Positions 16,250 to 21,460 of a stretch of DNA of 21,460 nt are shown piece after piece; the first letter of the stretch is position 1; each line of letters begins with the position of its first letter. Where the stretch lies: the NCBI GenBank assembly GCA_023427945.1, contig JAEYZR010000128.1:1-21460 (forward strand), read 5' to 3'. The notes beneath the pieces were generated by a model. That model did not search any database, had not been told where the DNA came from, and worked only from the letters and a program-made list of their open reading frames with translations. Made by a program: the position numbers and the translations under genes. Source of the stretch: Pseudomonadota bacterium (GTDB taxonomy: Bacteria > Pseudomonadota > Gammaproteobacteria > Burkholderiales > Burkholderiaceae_B).

Positions 16250-16254
16250 CTGTC

Positions 16255-17694
16255 ATGCACAAACTTTTCATAGACGGTCGATGGACCGAGAGCCAGGACG
16301 ACCTGGCCCCCATCGCGGTCATCGACCCAGCCACGGGTGAATCGTTCGACCAGATCGCATCAGGCGGAAAAAACGATATCGATCGTGCCGTGGCTGCAGC
16401 CCGTGCGGCACTGGACGGCCCCTGGGGCCGCATGACCGCCACCGAGCGCGGGCGCATCATGCAAAAGATGGCGCTGCTCATACTGGAGCGTAGCGACGAA
16501 CTGACCGCGCTGGAGGCCCGCGATACTGGCAAGCCGATGGCGCAGGCACGGGCCGACATCACCGCCACGGCACGCTACTTCGAATTCTTCGGTGCCGCTG
16601 CGGACAAGGTGCATGGTCAGATCATCCCCTACCTGAACGGCTACAACGTCAGTGTCGTACGTGAGCCGTATGGCGTGACCGGCCACATCCTGCCCTGGAA
16701 CTACCCGGCCCAGATGTTCGGTCGCACCCTGGCGCCTGCGCTTGCAATGGGCAATGCCTGCGTGCTCAAGCCCTCTGAAGATGCGTGCCTGACCTCGCTC
16801 GAACTGGTCGAGATCGCCGCCCAGGCAGGCATGCCCCCAGGCGCCCTCAACCTGGTCACAGGGCTGGGTGAAACGGCCGGTGCCGCACTGACAGCCCATC
16901 CAGACGTGAATTACCTGACCTTCACCGGTTCGCCCGAAGTCGGCGCGCTGGTGCAGCGGGCGGCCGCAGACAATCACGTGAAATGCGTACTCGAACTGGG
17001 CGGGAAATCGCCCCAGATCGTATTCGACGATGCCGACCTCGACCTGGCCTTGCCCGTCATCGGGCGTGCCATCACACAGAACGCCGGCCAGACTTGCTCG
17101 GCAGGTTCACGCCTGATGATCCAGCGCGGCATCTACGACAGCTTCATCGAACGTGTGGCCGAAAAGTTCAGTGCACTGCGCGCAGGCACACCCGAAATGG
17201 ACCTGGATTGCGGACCGCTCATCAACGCCACACAGCTCAAGCGCGTGCAGGGCTTCATCGATCGCGCCCGCCAGGCAGGCGTGCCCCTGCTTGCCCAGGG
17301 TTCGATCGCCCAGGGAGCACCGCAGGGTGGCTACTTCGTCGCACCTGCCCTGTTCGGTCCGGTCGAACGCCATCACGAGCTGGCCTGCGACGAGGTCTTC
17401 GGGCCTGTGCTGTCAGCCATTCCCTTTGACGACGAAGCCGACGCCATCAAGCTGGCCAACGCCACCGAGTACGGTCTGGTGGCCGCCATCTGGACACGCG
17501 ACGGCTCGCGTCAGGCGCGTATGGCCAAGCGCATGCATTGCGGTCAGGTATTCATCAATTGCTACGGCGCCGGTGGCGGCGTGGAGCTACCGTTCGGCGG
17601 CGTGAAGAAAAGCGGCCACGGACGGGAAAAGGGGTTTCTTGCTCTTGAAGAAGTCAGCGTATTGAAAACCATTGTGCAATTTCACGGAGAATGA
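16255..17694 (+). CDS. NAD(P)-dependent aldehyde dehydrogenase
   Basis: This 479-residue protein is of ordinary length for the soluble aldehyde dehydrogenase superfamily and oxidises an aldehyde to its acid in the cytoplasm. The oxyanion-hole Asn149 lies in 'LPWNYP', Lys172 in 'LKPSED', 'FTGSPEVG' (223-230) is the cofactor loop, the general base Glu247 lies in 'LELGGKSPQIV', and the nucleophile Cys281 in 'NAGQTCSAGSR'. The C-terminal 'PFGGVKKSGHGREKG' block is present. The gene follows the transporter ATPase by 11 bases, so it is almost certainly cotranscribed with the importer. The substrate is unknown; a product of the downstream alcohol dehydrogenase is a reasonable guess. The usual automated labels (betaine aldehyde, 5-carboxymethyl-2-hydroxymuconate semialdehyde) cannot be told apart by eye. 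Confidence 0.94.
   Translation: MHKLFIDGRWTESQDDLAPIAVIDPATGESFDQIASGGKNDIDRAVAAARAALDGPWGRMTATERGRIMQKMALLILERSDELTALEARDTGKPMAQARADITATARYFEFFGAAADKVHGQIIPYLNGYNVSVVREPYGVTGHILPWNYPAQMFGRTLAPALAMGNACVLKPSEDACLTSLELVEIAAQAGMPPGALNLVTGLGETAGAALTAHPDVNYLTFTGSPEVGALVQRAAADNHVKCVLELGGKSPQIVFDDADLDLALPVIGRAITQNAGQTCSAGSRLMIQRGIYDSFIERVAEKFSALRAGTPEMDLDCGPLINATQLKRVQGFIDRARQAGVPLLAQGSIAQGAPQGGYFVAPALFGPVERHHELACDEVFGPVLSAIPFDDEADAIKLANATEYGLVAAIWTRDGSRQARMAKRMHCGQVFINCYGAGGGVELPFGGVKKSGHGREKGFLALEEVSVLKTIVQFHGE
17686..17690 (+). promoter_or_regulatory. Ribosome binding site deciding between two SDR start codons
   Basis: GGAGA directly abuts ATG 17691 but stands 6 bases before ATG 17697. The normal spacing favours 17697, which also gives the usual short SDR N-terminus. 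Confidence 0.65.
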
Positions 17695-17696
17695 AG

Positions 17697-18446
17697 ATGA
17701 AGCTCAAAGATAAAGTGGCCATCGTGACCGGTGCGGCCAGTGGTTTTGGTGCCGAGATTGCACGGCTGTATGCACGCGAAGGCGCACGTGTCGTGATCGC
17801 CGACCTGAACGAAGCGGGTGCGCGCGCAGTGGCCTCGGACATCGGTTCCGTGGCCCTGGCCATGCGCTGCGATGTCAGCCAGCGCGCCGACATCGATGCC
17901 ATCATCGAAGCCACGCTGGCGAACTTCGGCACCATCGACATCGTCGTGAACAATGCCGGCTATACGCACAAGAACCAGCCTCTGCTGGATGTAGACGAGG
18001 CCAGCTTCGATCGCTGCTTCGATGTCAACGTCAAATCCATCTACCACATGGTGATGGCGGTCGTGCCGCTCATGCGCGAGCAGAAACACGGCAACATCAT
18101 CAACGTCGCATCTACCGCCGGCATCCGCCCGCGTCCCGGACTGAGCTGGTACAACAGTTCCAAGGGCGCCGCGATTCTCCTTTCCAAGTCCCTGGCTGTC
18201 GAGCTTGCGCCGGACAACATCCGCGTCAACGCGATCTGCCCGGTCATGGGTGAAACCGGGATGCTCGGCGACTTCATGGGCGTACCCGACACGCCGGAGA
18301 ATCGCGCGCGTTTCATCGCCACCATTCCGCTCGGACGTCTGAGCGTGCCACGCGACATCGCCAATGTCGCCTTGTTCCTGGCAAGCGATGAAGCCGACTT
18401 CCTGACCGGCCTGGAACTGCCGGTAGATGGCGGGCGCACCGTATAA
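17697..18446 (+). CDS. Short-chain dehydrogenase/reductase (classical SDR)
   Basis: From ATG 17697 the protein is 249 residues, standard for classical SDRs (a start at 17691 adds two). The cofactor motif is TGAASGFG (11-18). Asp36 at the end of beta-2 ('VVIADLN') favours NAD(H) over NADP(H). 'NNAG' lies at 85-88, and the catalytic residues are Asn111, Ser139, Tyr152 and Lys156 ('SWYNSSKGA'). The C-terminus 'LTGLELPVDGGRTV' is typical. It follows the aldehyde dehydrogenase almost without a gap and precedes the alcohol dehydrogenase by 14 bases. Its role is probably oxidation of a secondary hydroxyl or reduction of a keto group in the same pathway. The substrate is unknown. Confidence 0.94.
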   Translation: MKLKDKVAIVTGAASGFGAEIARLYAREGARVVIADLNEAGARAVASDIGSVALAMRCDVSQRADIDAIIEATLANFGTIDIVVNNAGYTHKNQPLLDVDEASFDRCFDVNVKSIYHMVMAVVPLMREQKHGNIINVASTAGIRPRPGLSWYNSSKGAAILLSKSLAVELAPDNIRVNAICPVMGETGMLGDFMGVPDTPENRARFIATIPLGRLSVPRDIANVALFLASDEADFLTGLELPVDGGRTV

Positions 18447-18460
18447 CGACGAGGACACAC

Positions 18461-19585
18461 ATGAAGATCAAAGCCGCAGTCCTGAACCATTCGCCGGTCG
18501 CCGGCCCTTACGCCAGCACACGACCGCTGACGATCGAAGAGATCGACCTGGCACCACCGGGTCCAGGCGAAGTCCTGGTGAAGATCGAGGCTGCGGGACT
18601 GTGTCACTCCGACCTCTCGGTCATCGACGGCGCCCGTCCGCGCCCTACCCCCATCGTTCTGGGCCACGAAGCCGCCGGACGCGTGCAGGCGCTGGGCGAA
18701 GGCGTGGACGACCTCAAACAGGGTGATCGCGTGGTGCTGGTATTCGTGCCGTCCTGCGGCCACTGCGCGCCATGCGCGGGCGGCCGGCCGGCCTTGTGTG
18801 AACCCGGCGCTGCCGCCAACGGCGAAGGCACCCTGCTGTCGCGGGCGCGCCGGCTTTCGTTGGGCGGGCGGGCGATCAACCACCAGGTGGGAGTATCGGC
18901 GTTTGCCGAATACGCAGTGGTTTCGCGCCACTCGCTGGTCAAACTGGAGTCCGACCTGCCAGCCGAGATTGCCGCGCTGTTTGGTTGCGCGGTGCTCACA
19001 GGCGTGGGCGCAGCCATCAATACCGCAGGCGTCAGACCCGGACAGAGCGTGGCCGTGGTCGGCCTGGGCGGCGTCGGCTTGAGCGCCCTGATGGGCGCAC
19101 ACGCGGCAGGCGCCTATCCGCTGATCGCCGTGGATCTTAACGAAGACAAGCTCGCAGCAGCCCGCAAACTGGGTGCCACGCACTGCATCAGCGCCAGCGA
19201 CCCCGATGCCATCGACACCGTGCGCGAACTGACCAAGGGCGGCGTCGACCACGGGCTCGAAATGGCCGGCTCGGTCAAAGCACTGGAGATGGCCTATCTG
19301 ATCACACGGCGCGGCGGCACGACCACCACGGCGGGGCTGGCCAACCACCAGCACACGCTGGCGATATCACCCTCGCGCCTGGTGGCCGAAGAGCGCACCC
19401 TGAAAGGCAGCTACATCGGCAGTTGCGTTCCCACACGCGACATCCCGCGTTTCATCGCCCTGTATGAGGCTGGCCGGCTACCGGTGGACACCCTGCTCAC
19501 CTCCACTGGCAAGCTCGAGGACATCAATGAAGGTTTCGACGCGCTGGCCTCGGGCGAGGCGATCCGCCATGTGCTATTGATGTGA
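18461..19585 (+). CDS. Zinc-dependent alcohol dehydrogenase (MDR superfamily)
   Basis: This 374-residue medium-chain dehydrogenase has catalytic zinc ligands Cys48 ('GLCHSD'), His69 with Glu70 ('LGHEAAG') and Cys176 ('FGCAVLTG'). The four structural-zinc cysteines are 99, 102, 105 and 113 ('SCGHCAPCAGGRPALC'). The nucleotide-binding motif is GLGGVG (201-206), and Asp225 in 'IAVDLNEDK' indicates NAD. The architecture resembles class III-like alcohol dehydrogenases, with the extra loop at about 117-143. GAGGA stands 5 bases before the ATG. It is the last gene of the apparent transporter-dehydrogenase operon. It probably oxidises a primary alcohol to the aldehyde used by the upstream aldehyde dehydrogenase. 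Confidence 0.93.
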   Translation: MKIKAAVLNHSPVAGPYASTRPLTIEEIDLAPPGPGEVLVKIEAAGLCHSDLSVIDGARPRPTPIVLGHEAAGRVQALGEGVDDLKQGDRVVLVFVPSCGHCAPCAGGRPALCEPGAAANGEGTLLSRARRLSLGGRAINHQVGVSAFAEYAVVSRHSLVKLESDLPAEIAALFGCAVLTGVGAAINTAGVRPGQSVAVVGLGGVGLSALMGAHAAGAYPLIAVDLNEDKLAAARKLGATHCISASDPDAIDTVRELTKGGVDHGLEMAGSVKALEMAYLITRRGGTTTTAGLANHQHTLAISPSRLVAEERTLKGSYIGSCVPTRDIPRFIALYEAGRLPVDTLLTSTGKLEDINEGFDALASGEAIRHVLLM

Positions 19586-19648
19586 CTGCCTCGACCTGAA
19601 AACGACTAAACTAGCGGGTTGTCGTAACGGTTGACTTGGTTTCTCAAT

Positions 19649-21460
19649 ATGATTGCCCGTATCGCCCCGCAAAACGCGCTCGCAGCCCCTTATATCGCCT
19701 TCCTGGACGCCTTGCGCGTCGCCGGGTTCTCGGGCGAGATCGACTGCGAGCATGCGGGTCGCACGGTCATGTCCACCGACAACTCGATCTATCAGCGTGT
19801 ACCGCAAGCTGCCGTCTACCCACGTGGCACCGAAGACCTGCAAACCATCGCCCGCCTGATGGCGCTGCCCGCGCACCGGCAGGTCGTGCTGGCACCGCGT
19901 GGCGGTGGCACGGGCACCAACGGTCAGTCGCTGACCGACGGCATCATCGTGGACGTCTCACGTCACATGAACCGCATTCTCGACATCGACTGCGAAAATC
20001 GCCGCGTGCGCGTCCAGGCGGGCGTGGTGAAAGATCAGCTCAATGCCGCGCTGCGTCCGCACGGACTGTTCTTCGCGCCCGAGCTTTCCACCTCGAACCG
20101 GGCCACCATCGGCGGCATGATCAGCACCGACGCCAGTGGCCAGGGCAGCTGTACCTATGGCAAGACCCGCGACCACGTACTCGCCCTGGACACGGTCCTG
20201 CTGGGCGGAGAGCTGCATCACAGTGAATCGCTGGAGCAGGCAGCGTTCGATGCGCTGGCGGCACGTCAGGATCGTGTGGGCACCATCTACCGCACGGTCG
20301 GACAGATCGCCCGCACACGAGCCAGCGAAATCGAGGAAAAGTTTCCCAAGCTCAATCGCTGCCTGACCGGATACGACCTGGCCCACATCATAGAGAATGG
20401 CCGCTACAACCTGAACAGCGTCCTCTGTGGTTCCGAAGGGTCCCTGGGCTTTCTGGCCGAGGCAACGCTCAACGTTCTGCCCATCCCCAAGCACAGCATA
20501 CTCATCAACATCCGCTACACCAGCTTCATGGATGCCCTGCGCGATGCACAGGCCCTCATGGCGCTCAATCCCCTGTCCATCGAGACGGTCGATTCGCGTG
20601 TCTTGATGCTGGCCATGCAGGACATCGTGTGGCACGGCGTGGCTGAATACTTTCCGGGCGATGAGGCCACGCCTACACTAGGCATCAACCTGGTCGAATT
20701 CAGCGGCGACGATGCAGCAGACGTCCAGGCGCGCGTCGATGCCTTCGTGAACCACCTTCAATCCGATGCCTCGGTTCGCCGTATCGGCCATACCCTGGCA
20801 CGCGGCTCGGCATCGATCAACAAGATCTATGCGATGCGCAAGCGCGCCGTGGGATTGCTGGGCAACGTGCAGGGCGAAGCCAGACCCCAGCCGTTTGTCG
20901 AAGACACGGCAGTCCCCCCAGAAAACCTTGCGGACTTCATTGCCGAATTCCGCGCCCTGCTCGACGGCCACGGCCTGCAGTACGGCATGTTCGGCCATGT
21001 GGACGCGGGTGTCCTGCATGTGCGCCCGGCGCTGGACATGAAGGATCCCGCCCAGGCCGCCCTGATCCGTCCGATCTCCGACGGCGTCGCTGCGCTCACC
21101 CAGCGCTATGGCGGCCTGCTGTGGGGCGAACACGGCAAGGGCGTACGCTCGGAGTATTCGCCCGCGTTCTTCGGCAGCCTCTACGATGCCCTGCAGGACG
21201 TGAAGGCCGCGTTCGATCCGCACAACCAGCTCAACCCGGGCAAGATCGCCACCCCCCGGGACAGCGCCGTGCCGCTGCTGCGCATCGATGCCGTCACATT
21301 GCGTGGCGAACTGGACCGCACCATCGACGAACGCGTCTGGCAGAGCTACGAATCGGCGGTGCACTGCAATGGCAACGGCGCTTGCTACAACTATGACCCC
21401 GACGACGCCATGTGCCCGTCCTGGAAAGCCACGCGCGAACGCATCCACTCGCCCAAGGGC
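19649..21460 (+). CDS. ydiJ: YdiJ-type FAD/Fe-S dehydrogenase, probable D-2-hydroxyglutarate dehydrogenase (3' end outside window)
   Basis: The frame is open from ATG 19649 to the right edge (604 codons, no stop). It follows E. coli YdiJ (about 1018 aa) closely from start to end, including 'MSTDNSIYQ', the FAD-binding 'RGGGTGTNG' (84-92), 'ELSTSNRATIGGM', 'TDASGQGS', 'HVDAGVLHVRPALDM' (candidate metal-binding and substrate region), and 'GLLWGEHGKG'. At the right edge 'CNGNGACYNYDPDDAMCPS' (Cys573, 579 and 589) opens the C-terminal Fe-S domain. These enzymes oxidise D-2-hydroxy acids, in YdiJ D-2-hydroxyglutarate, and pass electrons onward through FAD and Fe-S centres. The Shine-Dalgarno sequence is weak. 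The 63-base gap after the alcohol dehydrogenase shows no terminator, so it may be cotranscribed or have its own promoter. Confidence 0.93.
   Translation, partial: MIARIAPQNALAAPYIAFLDALRVAGFSGEIDCEHAGRTVMSTDNSIYQRVPQAAVYPRGTEDLQTIARLMALPAHRQVVLAPRGGGTGTNGQSLTDGIIVDVSRHMNRILDIDCENRRVRVQAGVVKDQLNAALRPHGLFFAPELSTSNRATIGGMISTDASGQGSCTYGKTRDHVLALDTVLLGGELHHSESLEQAAFDALAARQDRVGTIYRTVGQIARTRASEIEEKFPKLNRCLTGYDLAHIIENGRYNLNSVLCGSEGSLGFLAEATLNVLPIPKHSILINIRYTSFMDALRDAQALMALNPLSIETVDSRVLMLAMQDIVWHGVAEYFPGDEATPTLGINLVEFSGDDAADVQARVDAFVNHLQSDASVRRIGHTLARGSASINKIYAMRKRAVGLLGNVQGEARPQPFVEDTAVPPENLADFIAEFRALLDGHGLQYGMFGHVDAGVLHVRPALDMKDPAQAALIRPISDGVAALTQRYGGLLWGEHGKGVRSEYSPAFFGSLYDALQDVKAAFDPHNQLNPGKIATPRDSAVPLLRIDAVTLRGELDRTIDERVWQSYESAVHCNGNGACYNYDPDDAMCPSWKATRERIHSPKG

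Noticed and set aside
16240..16254. TTG start for the aldehyde dehydrogenase overlapping the livF stop
   Set aside because: The AGGAG site at 16245-16249 is correctly placed only for ATG 16255.
18041..19354. A 437-codon open frame on the minus strand across the SDR and alcohol dehydrogenase genes
   Set aside because: It lies wholly antisense to two clear enzymes, has a His/Arg/Gly-rich composition without domains, and is a usual result of GC-rich codon use.

Overview
The window is GC-rich DNA with tightly packed, overlapping genes. It reads as the chromosome of a Gram-negative betaproteobacterium, most likely order Burkholderiales and perhaps family Alcaligenaceae. That placement rests on overall gene style and protein resemblance and is tentative. 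No rRNA, tRNA, insertion sequence, integrase or CRISPR array is visible. No stretch longer than about 165 bases lacks a gene.

Region 1 (1-11337) is the downstream part of a cellulose exopolysaccharide locus. It opens inside bcsB, the periplasmic partner of cellulose synthase; bcsA should lie to the left, outside the window. Then come bcsZ (GH8 endoglucanase) and bcsC (TPR plus outer-membrane barrel exporter). These are followed by an acetylation module in the same order as wssF-wssG-wssH-wssI of Pseudomonas fluorescens SBW25: an SGNH protein, an AlgF-like periplasmic protein, an MBOAT O-acetyltransferase (AlgI-like) and an AlgJ/AlgX-like SGNH protein. The product is therefore probably O-acetylated cellulose. 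The unusual point is that wssG and wssH are separated by a complete, secreted NodB/CE4 polysaccharide deacetylase on the opposite strand (7806-8636). Its stop codon is 4 bases from that of wssG, and it diverges from wssH across a 110-base intergenic region that carries a perfect dyad. The locus may thus encode both addition and removal of acetyl groups, under separate promoters.

Region 2 (11501-19585) looks like one long operon: a branched-chain-amino-acid-type (HAAT) ABC importer (binding protein, LivH, LivM, LivG, LivF), then an aldehyde dehydrogenase, a short-chain dehydrogenase and a zinc alcohol dehydrogenase. From LivH to the short-chain dehydrogenase, genes overlap or are separated by about 11 bases or less; 14 bases precede the alcohol dehydrogenase. 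The only sizeable gap (93 bases) follows the binding-protein gene and carries two strong hairpins, a layout expected to raise binding-protein levels above those of the membrane components. The substrate is unknown. The enzymes suggest an imported alcohol, aldehyde or hydroxy compound that is oxidised stepwise.

Region 3 (19649 to the right edge) is the first 604 codons of a YdiJ-type FAD and iron-sulfur dehydrogenase (D-2-hydroxyglutarate dehydrogenase family). It runs off the window just after entering its Fe-S domain.
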